NCBI RefSeq assembly: GCF_003665435.1
Contig: NZ_CP023407.1
Location: forward strand, 1,860,001-1,924,000
Source of the DNA: Streptomyces fungicidicus
Lineage (GTDB): Bacteria > Actinomycetota > Actinomycetes > Streptomycetales > Streptomycetaceae
Reading direction: 5' to 3'
DNA: 64,000 nt
Below, in pieces: positions 1 through 9,693 of this stretch. The notes under the pieces are model-generated. The model was not told the origin of the DNA. It saw only the letters and a program-made list of their open reading frames with translations, and searched no databases. Positions within the stretch are counted from its first letter, which is position 1; every line of letters begins with the position of its first letter. A program made the position numbers and the translations under genes.

Positions 1-243
1 GCCCGCACCCGCGAGCTGTTCCTGATCCTGCTCGCGCAGGGCGCCATCGGCTATGTGCAGTACTTCACCGACCTCCCCGAGGTCCTGGTCGGCCTGCACA
101 TGTTCGGCTCGTGCGTGATGTGGATCTGGGTGCTTCGGGTGCTGCTGTCGCTGCGCGAGCGCCCGGAGGCGGACGCCCCGGACGTGCCGGGACCGCTCGC
201 TCAGGAGCCCGCCACCAGCGCGTCGATCGCGGCCCCCAGGTAG
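1..243 (+). CDS. ctaA: Heme A synthase CtaA, C-terminal part (5' end outside window)
   Basis: The open frame enters from the left edge and stops at TAG 241-243, leaving about 80 residues. They contain a hydrophobic segment starting LFLILLAQGAIGYVQY, then a second one holding LVGLHMFGSCVMW. The His in LHMFG fits the late heme-ligand His of the COX15/CtaA family, which converts heme O to heme A in the membrane. The polar Pro/Ala tail is presumably cytoplasmic. ctaB lies about 2.3 kb away, supporting a heme A locus. The last 43 bases overlap the end of the convergent nucleotidyltransferase gene. The family call rests on a partial protein. Confidence 0.8.
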   Translation, partial: ARTRELFLILLAQGAIGYVQYFTDLPEVLVGLHMFGSCVMWIWVLRVLLSLRERPEADAPDVPGPLAQEPATSASIAAPR

Positions 244-935
244 TCCCGGGTCAGCCGGGCCCGGCGGGCGGCCCACTCCCCCGCGGCCGGCGCGGCGCCG
301 TCGTAGCGCCGTCTCCTGATGTCCTCGACGACCTCGCCGGGCGCGCCGAGTCCGGGCAGGACGTCCAGCGCCTCCCGCTTGGAGATCAGCCGACCCTCGC
401 GGAGGGTGACGGTGGCGCGGGCAAAGGTCAGCAGGCCCAGGTCGACCCACACGTCCTGGGTCCAGTGGGCGGCCCGGTCCACCTCGCGCCGCCAGTAGTC
501 GCGCTGGTCGCGCACAACGAACGCGGCGAGTTCCCCGTCCGGCACCGGCGGCAGCACCCGCGCGGGCGGCACCCCGTGCAGGACCCGGCCGAAGGTGTGC
601 AGCTCGGCGCGGGTGACCGGGGTGACCGGCCGGGCGAAGAGTTCCTGGTGCACCCAGGTGAGGTGGTGCCGCGCGGTGTCCGCGGCGGTGTCCGGCGTCA
701 GGTAGCTGCAGTGCAGCAGGCCGGCGAGCGGCTCGTGCCGCAGCCGGGCGTGCAGCGAAGCGACGCGCCACACCGTCCGTAGGGTGACCGGGTGGTCCAG
801 GACCGCGATCAGGTCCAGGTCGCTCCGGCCCTCCTGGTAGTCGCCGCCGGCCAGTGAGCCGTGCGCCCAGACGGCGCGGGGACCGAGCGGAGTCAGGCCG
901 GCGAGGAAGCGGTCGAGGAGCGCGGCGGTCGGCAT
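201..935 (-). CDS. Nucleotidyltransferase-fold protein
   Basis: A 244-residue protein with ATG start at 935. Near the N-terminus (about residues 25-47) is HGSLAGGDYQEGRSDLDLI, the GS...G.SDxDL signature of the Pol-beta-type nucleotidyltransferase fold found in aminoglycoside adenylyltransferases, MNT toxins and related enzymes. The remainder is helical and Arg-rich, resembling the C-terminal substrate-binding half of streptomycin adenylyltransferase-like proteins. The substrate cannot be read from sequence, and nothing nearby (ctaA, an amidohydrolase) points to resistance or a toxin-antitoxin pair. It ends inside the tail of ctaA on the other strand. Confidence 0.7.
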   Translation of the reverse strand: MPTAALLDRFLAGLTPLGPRAVWAHGSLAGGDYQEGRSDLDLIAVLDHPVTLRTVWRVASLHARLRHEPLAGLLHCSYLTPDTAADTARHHLTWVHQELFARPVTPVTRAELHTFGRVLHGVPPARVLPPVPDGELAAFVVRDQRDYWRREVDRAAHWTQDVWVDLGLLTFARATVTLREGRLISKREALDVLPGLGAPGEVVEDIRRRRYDGAAPAAGEWAARRARLTRDYLGAAIDALVAGS

Positions 936-954
936 CGGCCCAGTCTTCCCCCCC

Positions 955-2061
955 TCAGTGCAGGCTGTACACCCTGCCCGCGTTCTCCGACGCGATCATG
1001 CCGGCCACCCGCTGCGCGTCCTCGGGGGACCAGGCGCCCTCGGCCACCCAGGTGCCGAGCACCCGGCCGAGCGACTCGCGGAACAGGCAGGCGCCGACGA
1101 CGTGCAGCTCGGGCAGGCCCCGGGCGCCGCTGGAGAAGAGGACCTTGCCGAAGGGGGCGAGTTCCAGGATCTCCGCGAGGACGGTCGCGGCGCGGGCCCC
1201 GGTACGCACCAGGGCGGCGCCGCAGTCGGCGTAGACGTGCGGGAAGACCCCGGCGAGGTGGGCGGCCTGGCGGTGGTACGGATAGCCGTGCAGCAGGACG
1301 AGGTCGGTGCCGAGTCCGGCGGTGGCCCGGACGAAGTCCGTGAGCAGGACCGGGTCGGTGCGGTCGATCCGGGTGCCCGGCGCGGCGAGGCCGGCGTGCA
1401 GCTGGAGGGGCCGGCCCGAGGCGACCGCGATCCACAGCAGGTGCCGCAGCAGGACCGGGTCGCGGAGCTCGTCGCCCACCCGGCGTGCGGCCAGCCAGCG
1501 TCCGGCCGCGCCGCGCACCTCCCCGGGTCCGGGCGGCTCGGGGGCGAGCGCCGGGGCGTGCCCCACGCCGGCGACGGAGGTGAAGGCGACGGCGTGCGCG
1601 GCGGCCCCGTGCACCGACTCGGCGAGGTTGGCGAGGAAGGACTCCACGGTGCCGGAGGTGTCGGCGACCTGTTCGGCCAGCAGTTCCAGCCGGACGATCT
1701 CATGGGCGTCGGCGTCCCCGGCCGTGCCCAGCTCGGTGGCGCCGGTGAGGTCGCCGGGCAGTCCGGTGTCGACGAGGTAGGCGGTGATTCCGCTGCCCCG
1801 CAGCAGCCGGCGTCCGGCCTCCGTCACGCCCAGTTCACGCCGCCGGGCGAGATAGCGGGCGGGCGGGCAGTGCGGCTCCAGACCGAGCAGGGGCGGGCAC
1901 CAGCGGCGCACGGCGAAGCCGGTCTGGGTGTCGAAGAGGGTGGTGCCGGCGGCGGGCGGCCCCTCGGTGCGGGACAGCTGGGCCTCGAAGGTGCCGAGGC
2001 CCAGCTCCGTGCGGAGCACTCCGTGGCAGTACTGGTCCACGAGTGCGGGCGTTTCGATCAT
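955..2061 (-). CDS. Amidohydrolase-family protein
   Basis: 368 residues, ATG at 2061, ending 19 bases before the nucleotidyltransferase start and probably co-transcribed with it. Features of the TIM-barrel amidohydrolase_2 (FluG/COG2159-like) family are the N-terminal VDQYCHGVL, a mid-protein LQLHAGLAAPG, LLHGYPYHRQAAHLAGVFPHVYAD, and a late FSSGARGLPELH. These correspond to the metal-site strands. The usual N-terminal HxH reads Q-Y-C-H, so the first metal ligand appears to be Gln, and activity or metal content may differ from classic members. The substrate is unknown. Confidence 0.7.
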   Translation of the reverse strand: MIETPALVDQYCHGVLRTELGLGTFEAQLSRTEGPPAAGTTLFDTQTGFAVRRWCPPLLGLEPHCPPARYLARRRELGVTEAGRRLLRGSGITAYLVDTGLPGDLTGATELGTAGDADAHEIVRLELLAEQVADTSGTVESFLANLAESVHGAAAHAVAFTSVAGVGHAPALAPEPPGPGEVRGAAGRWLAARRVGDELRDPVLLRHLLWIAVASGRPLQLHAGLAAPGTRIDRTDPVLLTDFVRATAGLGTDLVLLHGYPYHRQAAHLAGVFPHVYADCGAALVRTGARAATVLAEILELAPFGKVLFSSGARGLPELHVVGACLFRESLGRVLGTWVAEGAWSPEDAQRVAGMIASENAGRVYSLH

Positions 2062-2152
2062 CCGGAGCTCCCCGGGGCGGGACCGTGTGCCGATGCTTCA
2101 CAGGTCCTAACGGGTGAACCCCCGGGGAGGTGGCGCGGCGGAGCCCGCCGGA

Positions 2153-2485
2153 TCAGCCGTTGGAGGGGCCGCCGACCTGGATCCCGGCCATCCGGCTCCA
2201 TTCGTACGGGCCCGTCCGCACCTTCGCCGCGAACTCGCCGTCGAAGTTCTCGTGGACGGTGATGCCCGCCTTCTCGACCGCCTTCTCGGCCACCTCCATG
2301 GAGGGGGCGAAGACGTCACCCCAGTCGCCGTCGCCGCCGACGAGGACGATGCGGGCGCCGCGCTCCCCGAGGTACGCGACCTGTCCCTCGGCGCCGCCGT
2401 GCGCCTTGGCGAAGCCGCCGATCTGCTTGGCGAGCCGGGCGGCCTTCTGCTCGGCCTTGGGATCCACCTGCTGCGTGTCTGCCAT
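2153..2485 (-). CDS. Conserved hypothetical protein, 110 aa
   Basis: ATG at 2485 begins MADTQQVDPKAEQK. The Lys/Ala-rich amphipathic N-terminal helix (residues 8-35) is followed by a compact alpha/beta segment with VAYLGERGARIVLVGGDGDWGDV and a C-terminal EWSRMAGIQVGG. No signal peptide or membrane segment. I do not recognise a family. It lies downstream of ctaB on the same strand but is separated from it by a strong terminator hairpin, so it is probably expressed on its own. Confidence 0.6.
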   Translation of the reverse strand: MADTQQVDPKAEQKAARLAKQIGGFAKAHGGAEGQVAYLGERGARIVLVGGDGDWGDVFAPSMEVAEKAVEKAGITVHENFDGEFAAKVRTGPYEWSRMAGIQVGGPSNG

Positions 2486-2521
2486 GGACAGGATGCTACC
2501 GACGGGTAGATCAAACGGCGA

Positions 2522-2560
2522 CGGGCGGGGTCCGTGGCCTTGGCCACGTGACCCCGCCCG
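2522..2560 (-). terminator. Terminator of ctaB
   Basis: Nearly continuous inverted repeat: CGGGCGGGGT (2522-2531) pairs with ACCCCGCCCG (2551-2560), and GTGGCC (2534-2539) with GGCCAC (2542-2547) inside it. It starts 19 bases beyond the ctaB stop. No U-tract, which is normal for this GC content. Confidence 0.75.
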
Positions 2561-2578
2561 GTCGGAGCGCGAGGGGCG

Positions 2579-3526
2579 TCAGCGCAGGAACGGGTCCACC
2601 GCGACGGCCACGAAGAGCAGCGACACATAGGTGATGGACCAGTGGAACAGGCGCATCTCCTTGAGCTTGCCGCCCGTCACCTCGGCCTTGGCGCGGTTCA
2701 GCAGGGCGTGCGCCTCCCACAGCCACCAGCCGCCGGCCGCGAGGGCGACCGCCGTGTAGAACCAGCCGGTGTAGCCGAGCGGGGTGAGCAGCAGCGACAC
2801 GCCGACCATGACCCAGCTGTAGAGCACGATCTGCTTGGCGACGGTCTTGTTGCCGGCGACGACCGGCAGCATCGGCACGCCGACGCGCGCGTAGTCGTCC
2901 TTCACCTTCATGGACAGCGGCCAGTAGTGCGGCGGCGTCCAGAAGAAGATGACGAGGAAGAGGATGACCGGAGCCCAGGACATCGAGTTGGTGACCGCGG
3001 ACCAGCCGATCAGCACCGGCATGCAGCCGGCGATGCCGCCCCACACGATGTTCTGCGCCGTACGCCGTTTGAGGATCATCGTGTAGACGACGACGTAGAA
3101 GAGGAGCGCGCCGAGGGAGAGCCAGGCGGACAGCCAGTTGACGGCGAGGCCGAACAGGAGCGTCGAGACGACCGCCAGGGAGATGCCGAAGGCCAGGCAC
3201 TCGCGCGGGCCGACCATGCCGGTCACCAGCGGCCGCTGCGAGGTGCGGTCCATCAGCGCGTCGATGTCGCGGTCGATGTACATGTTGAGCGCGTTGGCGC
3301 CGCCCGCGGACAGGTAGCCGCCGACGCAGGTCAGCAGCACCAGCTTCAGGTCGGGCACGCCCCGCTGCGCCAGGAACATCACCGGGACCGTGGTGATGAG
3401 CAGCAGTTCGATGATCCGCGGCTTGGTGAGGGCCACGAATGCCATCACACGGGCCCCGAACGGCCGATGGGCAGGGCTCTGACTGGTCCCCAGCACCCCC
3501 GCTGGACGGGATTCAACGGCCGTCAC
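2579..3526 (-). CDS. ctaB: Protoheme IX farnesyltransferase (heme O synthase) CtaB
   Basis: Integral membrane UbiA-family prenyltransferase that adds farnesyl to heme b, making heme O for cytochrome oxidase. The Asp-rich substrate motif is [19 protein letters not shown]; the family core begins [16 protein letters not shown]. About nine hydrophobic segments follow, with [12 protein letters not shown] and a C-terminal [14 protein letters not shown] place the start at GTG 3526 (315 aa) because AGGGG (3536-3532 on the minus strand) sits 5 nt upstream; GTG 3532, two codons earlier, is the alternative. Divergent from tkt across a shared 346-bp intergenic region. Confidence 0.9.
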   Translation of the reverse strand: MTAVESRPAGVLGTSQSPAHRPFGARVMAFVALTKPRIIELLLITTVPVMFLAQRGVPDLKLVLLTCVGGYLSAGGANALNMYIDRDIDALMDRTSQRPLVTGMVGPRECLAFGISLAVVSTLLFGLAVNWLSAWLSLGALLFYVVVYTMILKRRTAQNIVWGGIAGCMPVLIGWSAVTNSMSWAPVILFLVIFFWTPPHYWPLSMKVKDDYARVGVPMLPVVAGNKTVAKQIVLYSWVMVGVSLLLTPLGYTGWFYTAVALAAGGWWLWEAHALLNRAKAEVTGGKLKEMRLFHWSITYVSLLFVAVAVDPFLR

Positions 3527-3872
3527 GCACACCCCTACAGAGACATCCCAGCGAGCTTCCCGTGGTGAAGTGGCGGTAAAGGCTCGCGCGTACCACGCCA
3601 CTGTAGACGTTGCCCAGACCCGGACATTCGCGGGGGTCCGCTCGTGTTGGGCGGCATCCTCCGAGGTGCGTCGCGAAGCTCGATTGAGCACCCGGATGAG
3701 CGGCCCCGTATTCATCTGCCGAATACGGAAACGAACCGGTCAGGAGGCGGATCCACAGGAGTGCCCGCACTCTGGAACGACCCGGAAGAACGCACGTCCT
3801 ACGGGGGTAGGCTCGACCTCGCCGGTGGGCATTCACCGGCATCCGACATGTGGAGAGGAGCCCTGACTCAGG
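3527..3872. promoter_or_regulatory. Divergent ctaB/tkt promoter region with tkt leader hairpin
   Basis: 346 bp with no credible gene between divergent ctaB and tkt; promoters for both must lie here. A TAGGCT at 3808-3813 could be a -10 element for tkt, but I see no convincing -35. In the tkt leader, GCCGGTG (3821-3827) and CACCGGC (3834-3840) form a perfect 7-bp stem with a 6-nt loop, 32 nt before the tkt GTG; its role is unknown. Confidence 0.45.
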
Positions 3873-5960
3873 GTGAGCACCAAGCCGACCACCACAGACC
3901 TCGAGTGGACCGAGTTGGACCAGCGGGCCGTGGACACGGCCCGTGTCCTGGCCGCCGATGCCGTACAGAAGGTCGGTAACGGCCATCCTGGTACGGCGAT
4001 GAGCCTGGCTCCCGCCGCCTACACCCTCTTCCAGAAGGTGATGCGGCACGACCCGGCGGACGCCGACTGGGTCGGGCGGGACCGTTTCGTGCTGTCCGCC
4101 GGCCACTCGTCCCTGACCCTCTACACCCAGCTGTACCTGGCCGGTTTCGGCCTCGAACTGGACGACCTGAAGGCGTTCCGCACCTGGGGCTCGAAGACCC
4201 CGGGTCACCCGGAGTACGGGCACACCACCGGCGTGGAGACCACGACCGGCCCGCTGGGCCAGGGTGTCGCCAACGCCGTGGGCATGGCGATGGCCGCCCG
4301 CTACGAGCGCGGTCTGTTCGACCCGGAGGCCGCCGAGGGCGAGTCCCCGTTCGACCACTACGTCTACTGCATCGCCGGTGACGGCTGCCTCCAGGAGGGC
4401 ATCTCCGCCGAGGCGTCCTCGACGGCCGGTCACCAGAAGCTGGGCAACCTGGTGCTGCTGTGGGACGACAACCACATCTCGATCGAGGGCGACACCGAGA
4501 CCGCGGTCTCGGAGGACACCGTCAAGCGGTACGAGGCGTACGGCTGGCACGTGCAGCGGGTCGCCCCCAAGCCCGACGGCGACCTGGACCCGCACGCGCT
4601 GTACGACGCGATCGAGGAGGCCAAGAAGGTCACCGACCGGCCGTCCTTCATCGCGATGCGCTCGATCATCGCCTGGCCGGCCCCGAACGCGCAGAACACC
4701 GAGGCCGCCCACGGCTCGGCGCTCGGCGACGACGAGGTCGCGGCCACCAAGCGCGTCCTCGGCTTCGACCCGGAGCAGACCTTCGAGGTCACCGACGAGG
4801 TCATCGGCCACACCCGCAAGGCCCTGGAGCGCGGCGCCGAGGCGAAGGCCGCGTGGGGGAAGTCCTTCCAGCAGTGGCGGGACAACAACCCCGAGCGCGC
4901 CGCCGAGTACGACCGGATCGCCGCGGGCGAGCTGCCCACCGGCTGGCAGGAGAAGATCCCGGTGTTCGAGCCGGGCAAGGGCGTCGCCACCCGCGCCGCC
5001 TCCGGCAAGGTGCTCCAGGCGCTCGGCGCGGTCGTCCCGGAGCTGTGGGGCGGCTCGGCCGACCTGGCGGGCTCCAACAACACGACGATCGACAAGACGT
5101 CCTCCTTCCTCCCGGCCGGCAACCCGCTGCCCGAGGCGGACCCGTACGGCCGGACGATCCACTTCGGCATCCGTGAGCACGCCATGGCGGCGGAGATGAA
5201 CGGCATCGCGCTGCACGGCAACACCCGGATCTACGGCGGCACCTTCCTGGTGTTCTCCGACTACATGCGCAACGCCGTGCGGCTGTCCGCGCTGATGCAC
5301 CTGCCGGTGACGTACGTGTGGACGCACGACTCCATCGGCCTGGGCGAGGACGGCCCGACCCACCAGCCGGTCGAGCACCTGGCCTCGCTGCGCGCCATCC
5401 CGGGTCTGAACGTGGTGCGTCCGGCGGACGCCAACGAGACCGCGATCGCCTGGCGGGAGATCCTCACCCGCTGGACGAAGGAGTTCGGCAAGGGCGCCCC
5501 GCACGGTCTGGCGCTCACCCGCCAGGGCGTGCCGACGTACGAGCCGAACGAGGACGCGGCCAGGGGCGGTTACGTCCTCTTCGAGGCCGACGGCGGTGAG
5601 CCGCAGATCGTGCTGATCGCGACCGGCTCCGAGGTGCACGTCGCCGTCGAGGCCCGCGAGCGGCTCCAGGCCGACGGTGTCCCCACGCGCGTGGTGTCCA
5701 TGCCGTCCGTGGAGTGGTTCGAGGAGCAGGACCAGGGGTACCGGGACAGCGTCCTGCCGCCCTCCGTGAAGGCGCGCGTCGCCGTCGAGGCGGGGATCGG
5801 CCTGACCTGGCACAAGTACGTCGGGGACGCCGGCCGCATCGTCTCCCTCGAGCACTTCGGTGCCTCCGCCGACGGAAAGGTGCTGTTCGAGGAGTTCGGC
5901 TTCACCGCCGAGAACGTGGCCGCCAAGGCCCGGGAATCCCTCGCCGCGGCCCAGCGCTGA
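3873..5960 (+). CDS. tkt: Transketolase
   Basis: 695 residues, the normal length. Transfers two-carbon ketol units using thiamine diphosphate in the non-oxidative pentose-phosphate pathway. N-terminal [13 protein letters not shown], the cofactor motif GDGCLQEG followed by the [11 protein letters not shown] segment, the catalytic Glu in [14 protein letters not shown], and C-terminal [13 protein letters not shown] are all intact. Start is GTG 3873; a purine-rich GGAGAGGAG lies 13-20 nt upstream, rather far. First gene of a five-gene operon: tal follows after 34 nt. Confidence 0.95.
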   Translation: MSTKPTTTDLEWTELDQRAVDTARVLAADAVQKVGNGHPGTAMSLAPAAYTLFQKVMRHDPADADWVGRDRFVLSAGHSSLTLYTQLYLAGFGLELDDLKAFRTWGSKTPGHPEYGHTTGVETTTGPLGQGVANAVGMAMAARYERGLFDPEAAEGESPFDHYVYCIAGDGCLQEGISAEASSTAGHQKLGNLVLLWDDNHISIEGDTETAVSEDTVKRYEAYGWHVQRVAPKPDGDLDPHALYDAIEEAKKVTDRPSFIAMRSIIAWPAPNAQNTEAAHGSALGDDEVAATKRVLGFDPEQTFEVTDEVIGHTRKALERGAEAKAAWGKSFQQWRDNNPERAAEYDRIAAGELPTGWQEKIPVFEPGKGVATRAASGKVLQALGAVVPELWGGSADLAGSNNTTIDKTSSFLPAGNPLPEADPYGRTIHFGIREHAMAAEMNGIALHGNTRIYGGTFLVFSDYMRNAVRLSALMHLPVTYVWTHDSIGLGEDGPTHQPVEHLASLRAIPGLNVVRPADANETAIAWREILTRWTKEFGKGAPHGLALTRQGVPTYEPNEDAARGGYVLFEADGGEPQIVLIATGSEVHVAVEARERLQADGVPTRVVSMPSVEWFEEQDQGYRDSVLPPSVKARVAVEAGIGLTWHKYVGDAGRIVSLEHFGASADGKVLFEEFGFTAENVAAKARESLAAAQR

Positions 5961-5994
5961 CGCCCACATACGACACGTAGGAGATGGAATTTCC

Positions 5995-7113
5995 ATGACA
6001 GACGCACTCAAGCGCCTTTCCGAGGAAGGCGTCGCGATCTGGCTGGACGACCTGTCGCGCAAGCGGATCACGTCCGGCAACCTCGCCGAGCTGATGGACC
6101 AGCAGCACGTCGTGGGCGTCACCACCAACCCGACGATCTTCCAGAAGGCGATCTCCGAGGGCGACGGCTACGACACGCAGCTGACCGACCTCGCCGCCCG
6201 CAGGGTCACCGTCGAAGAGGCCATCCGCATGATCACCACGGCGGACGTCCGGGACGCCGCCGACATCCTGCGCCCGGTCTTCGACTCCACCGACGGCCGT
6301 GACGGCCGGGTCTCGATCGAGGTCGACCCGCGGCTGGCGCACAACACCCGCGCGACGGTCGCCGAGGCCAAGCAGCTGGCCTGGCTGGTGGACCGGCCGA
6401 ACACGCTGATCAAGATCCCGGCGACCGAGGCCGGCATCCCGGCCATCGCCGAGACCATCGGCCTGGGCATCAGCGTCAACGTCACGCTGATCTTCTCCCT
6501 GGAGCGCTACCGCAAGGTCATGGACGCGTTCCTGACCGGCCTGGAGAAGGCCAAGGAGCGCGGCCTGGACCTGTCGAAGATCCACTCCGTGGCGTCCTTC
6601 TTCGTGTCCCGTGTGGACACCGAGATCGACAAGCGGATCGACGCGCTCGGCACCGACGAGGCCAAGGCGCTGCGCGGCAAGGCCGCCATCGCCAACGCGC
6701 GGCTGGCGTACCAGGCGTACGAGGAGGTCTTCTCCACGGACCGCTGGGCCGCGCTGGAGCGCGACGGCGCCAACAAGCAGCGTCCGCTGTGGGCGTCGAC
6801 CGGCGTGAAGGACAAGGCGTACAAGTCCACCATGTACGTCGACGAGCTGGTCGCGCCGAACACCGTGAACACCATGCCGGAGGCGACCCTGTTCGCCACC
6901 GAGGAGCAGGGTGCGATCCGGGGCGACGCCGTCACCGGCACCTACGAGCAGGCCCGCGCCGACCTGGACGCGGTCGAGGCGCTCGGCATCGCGTACGACG
7001 ACGTGGTGCGGCTTCTGGAGGACGAGGGCGTCGACAAGTTCGAGGCGTCCTGGAACGACCTGCTGAAGTCGACCGAGGCGGAGCTCCAGCGCCTCGCCCC
7101 CTCGGAGGGCTGA
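5995..7113 (+). CDS. tal: Transaldolase
   Basis: 372 residues from ATG 5995, with TAGGAG 11 nt upstream; an ATG at 5984 is out of frame. Moves dihydroxyacetone units between sugar phosphates. The Schiff-base Lys lies in [11 protein letters not shown], and [19 protein letters not shown] follows; C-terminal [16 protein letters not shown] is typical. The protein is the longer actinobacterial/cyanobacterial transaldolase type rather than the ~220-residue form. It is 4 nt from zwf, so they are co-translated or nearly so. Confidence 0.95.
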   Translation: MTDALKRLSEEGVAIWLDDLSRKRITSGNLAELMDQQHVVGVTTNPTIFQKAISEGDGYDTQLTDLAARRVTVEEAIRMITTADVRDAADILRPVFDSTDGRDGRVSIEVDPRLAHNTRATVAEAKQLAWLVDRPNTLIKIPATEAGIPAIAETIGLGISVNVTLIFSLERYRKVMDAFLTGLEKAKERGLDLSKIHSVASFFVSRVDTEIDKRIDALGTDEAKALRGKAAIANARLAYQAYEEVFSTDRWAALERDGANKQRPLWASTGVKDKAYKSTMYVDELVAPNTVNTMPEATLFATEEQGAIRGDAVTGTYEQARADLDAVEALGIAYDDVVRLLEDEGVDKFEASWNDLLKSTEAELQRLAPSEG

Positions 7114-7117
7114 GACC

Positions 7118-8641
7118 TTGTCGAGCAGCAATCCGCTGCGTGACCCGGCGGACCGACGGCTCCCGCGCATCGCGGGGCCGTCGGGCCTGGTCATCTTCGG
7201 CGTCACGGGCGACCTGTCGCGCAAGAAGCTGATGCCGGCCGTGTACGACCTGGCCAACCGGGGGCTGCTGCCGCCGGGCTTCTCGCTGGTGGGCTTCGCC
7301 CGCCGGGAGTGGGCGAACGAGGACTTCGCACAGGAGGTCCACGACGCGGTCAAGGAGCACGCCCGCACCCCCTTCCGCGAGGAGGTCTGGCAGCAGCTCA
7401 TCCAGGGCATGCGCTTCGTGCAGGGCACCTTCGACGACGACGAGTCGTTCGAGCGGCTGCGCGGCACGATCGAGGAACTGGACAAGGCGCAGGGCACGGG
7501 CGGCAACTTCGCCTTCTACCTGTCGGTGCCCCCGCGCTCGTTCCCGGTGGTCATCCAGCAGCTCAAGAAGCACGGTCTCGCCGACCAGACCGACGGCTCC
7601 TGGCGTCGCGCGGTGATCGAGAAGCCGTTCGGGCACGACCTGAGGTCGGCCGAGGAGCTCAACGCGATCGTCCACGAGGTGTTCGCGCCCGACCAGGTCT
7701 TCCGCATCGACCACTACCTGGGCAAGGAGACGGTCCAGAACATCCTGGCGCTGCGTTTCGCCAACACGATGTTCGAGCCGATATGGAACCGGTCCTTCGT
7801 CGACCACGTCCAGATCACCATGGCCGAGGACATCGGCATCGGCGGCCGGGCCGGCTACTACGACGGCATCGGCGCCGCCCGTGACGTCATCCAGAACCAC
7901 CTGCTGCAGCTGATGGCGCTGACCGCGATGGAGGAGCCCGCCTCCTTCGACGCGGACGCGCTGGCCGCGGAGAAGACCAAGGTGCTCGGCGCCGTACGGC
8001 TGCCGAAGGACCTGGGCCGGGACACCGTGCGCGGTCAGTACGCGGCCGGCTGGCAGGGCGGCGCGAAGGCGGTCGGGTACCTGGAGGAGGACGGCATCGA
8101 CGCCTCCTCGAAGACCGACACCTACGCCGCCATCAAGGTCGGCATCGACAACCGCCGCTGGGCGGGCGTCCCCTTCTATCTGCGCACCGGCAAGCGGCTC
8201 GGCCGCCGGGTCACCGAGATCGCGGTCGTCTTCCAGCGCGCCCCGCACTCCCCCTTCGACTCCACGGCCACGGAGGAGCTGGGCTCCAACGCCATCGTGA
8301 TCCGGGTCCAGCCCGACGAGGGCGTCACGGTCCGGTTCGGCTCCAAGGTGCCGGGCACGTCGATGGAGATCCGGGACGTGTCGATGGACTTCGCCTACGG
8401 CGAGTCGTTCACCGAGTCCAGCCCGGAGGCGTACGAGCGGCTCATCCTCGACGTCCTGCTCGGGGACTCCAACCTCTTCCCGCGCACGGAGGAGGTCGAG
8501 CTGTCCTGGAAGATCCTCGACCCGATCGAGGAGTACTGGGACAGGAACGGGAAGCCGGCCCAGTACCCGGCCGGCACCTGGGGACCCGTCGAGGCGGACG
8601 AAATGCTCGAGCGAGACGGACGGAGCTGGCGCCGGCCATGA
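7118..8641 (+). CDS. zwf: Glucose-6-phosphate 1-dehydrogenase
   Basis: 507 residues. Start is TTG 7118, with GGAGGG at 7104-7109 (8 nt spacing) inside the end of tal. Oxidises glucose-6-phosphate to 6-phosphogluconolactone with NADP+. The Rossmann motif GVTGDLSRKKLMPAVYDL and the active-site RIDHYLGKE are present, along with the substrate-binding EKPFGHDL. Its stop overlaps the ATG of opcA (ATGA at 8638-8641), tying its translation to its assembly partner. Confidence 0.96.
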   Translation: MSSSNPLRDPADRRLPRIAGPSGLVIFGVTGDLSRKKLMPAVYDLANRGLLPPGFSLVGFARREWANEDFAQEVHDAVKEHARTPFREEVWQQLIQGMRFVQGTFDDDESFERLRGTIEELDKAQGTGGNFAFYLSVPPRSFPVVIQQLKKHGLADQTDGSWRRAVIEKPFGHDLRSAEELNAIVHEVFAPDQVFRIDHYLGKETVQNILALRFANTMFEPIWNRSFVDHVQITMAEDIGIGGRAGYYDGIGAARDVIQNHLLQLMALTAMEEPASFDADALAAEKTKVLGAVRLPKDLGRDTVRGQYAAGWQGGAKAVGYLEEDGIDASSKTDTYAAIKVGIDNRRWAGVPFYLRTGKRLGRRVTEIAVVFQRAPHSPFDSTATEELGSNAIVIRVQPDEGVTVRFGSKVPGTSMEIRDVSMDFAYGESFTESSPEAYERLILDVLLGDSNLFPRTEEVELSWKILDPIEEYWDRNGKPAQYPAGTWGPVEADEMLERDGRSWRRP

Positions 8642-9693
8642 AGACAGACCTCACGGACACCACCGCCAGCAAGATCAACAAGGCGCTGGTGCAGGGCCGC
8701 CGGGCCATCGGCACGCCGGCCGTCGGCATGGTGCTCACGCTGGTCATCGTGACGGACGAGGAGAACGCCTACGACGCGCTGAAGTCGGCGGGCGACGCCT
8801 CGCACGAGCACCCCTCGCGCACGCTCGTCGTCATCAAGCGGGTCTCCCGCTCGCCGCGTGACCGCACCCAGTCCCGCCTCGACGCCGAGGTCCGGGTCGG
8901 CGCGGACGCCGGAACCGGCGAGACCGTCGTGCTCCGCCTCTACGGCGAGGTCGTCGACCACGCCCAGTCGGTGGTGCTGCCGCTGCTGCTGCCGGACGCC
9001 CCGGTGGTGGTGTGGTGGCCGGTCAACGCCCCGCTGGACCCGGCGAAGGACCCGCTGGGCGCGCTGGCCCAGCGCAGGGTGACCGACACCTACGCCTGCG
9101 AGAAGCCGGTAGAGGAGCTCGCCGCCCGCGCGGACGCCTACACGCCCGGCGACACGGACCTGTCGTGGACCCGCATCACGCCCTGGCGTTCGATGCTGGC
9201 CGCGGCGCTGGACCAGGTCGCCTGCGAGGTGAAGGGCGTCGAGGTGGAGGGCGAGGGGTTCAACCCGAGCTGCGAGCTGCTGGCGATGTGGCTCGCGGAC
9301 CGGCTGGACGTCCCCGTCAGGCGTACCCAGTCCAGCGGCCCGGGTCTCACCGCGGTCCGCATGGACACCGACTGCGGCCCGATCGTGCTGGACCGCGCCG
9401 ACGGATCGCTGGCGACGCTGTCCATACAGGGCCAGCCGAAGCGTGCGGTGGCGCTCAAGCGCCGGGACACGGCGGAGCTCATCGCCGAGGAGCTGCGCCG
9501 TCTGGACCCGGACGACACCTACGCGTCGGCGCTGCGCTACGGCGTGGAGCGGCTGAGGACGTCGGACGGCGGTGACGCGCCGGCCGCCAAAGGAGAACGG
9601 GAAGCGGTCCCCGCTCCCGTCGGGTCGGCTGCGAAAGCTCCCGCGTCCGAGGCGGCGGCGCAGGCCCCGGTGAAGAAGGCGGCGGCGAAGTGA
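8638..9693 (+). CDS. opcA: Glucose-6-phosphate dehydrogenase assembly protein OpcA
   Basis: 351 residues, ATG overlapping the zwf stop. OpcA proteins in cyanobacteria and actinobacteria promote G6PDH activation and oligomerisation. Characteristic stretches are VVLPLLLPDAPVVVWWP and VDHAQS, plus SLATLSIQGQPKR near the C-terminal domain. The final ~45 residues are Ala/Pro/Lys-rich and probably disordered. GTG of pgl overlaps the stop by 4 nt. Confidence 0.93.
   Translation: MKTDLTDTTASKINKALVQGRRAIGTPAVGMVLTLVIVTDEENAYDALKSAGDASHEHPSRTLVVIKRVSRSPRDRTQSRLDAEVRVGADAGTGETVVLRLYGEVVDHAQSVVLPLLLPDAPVVVWWPVNAPLDPAKDPLGALAQRRVTDTYACEKPVEELAARADAYTPGDTDLSWTRITPWRSMLAAALDQVACEVKGVEVEGEGFNPSCELLAMWLADRLDVPVRRTQSSGPGLTAVRMDTDCGPIVLDRADGSLATLSIQGQPKRAVALKRRDTAELIAEELRRLDPDDTYASALRYGVERLRTSDGGDAPAAKGEREAVPAPVGSAAKAPASEAAAQAPVKKAAAK

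Noticed and set aside
2107..2628. Minus-strand 173-codon frame overlapping the small gene before ctaB
   Set aside because: Ser/Arg-rich shifted frame of the 110-residue conserved protein, which has the better start and composition.
3513..6128. 871-codon frame on the minus strand across tkt
   Set aside because: Antisense shadow of tkt; high-GC codon bias creates long open frames opposite real genes, and the translation has no recognisable domain.
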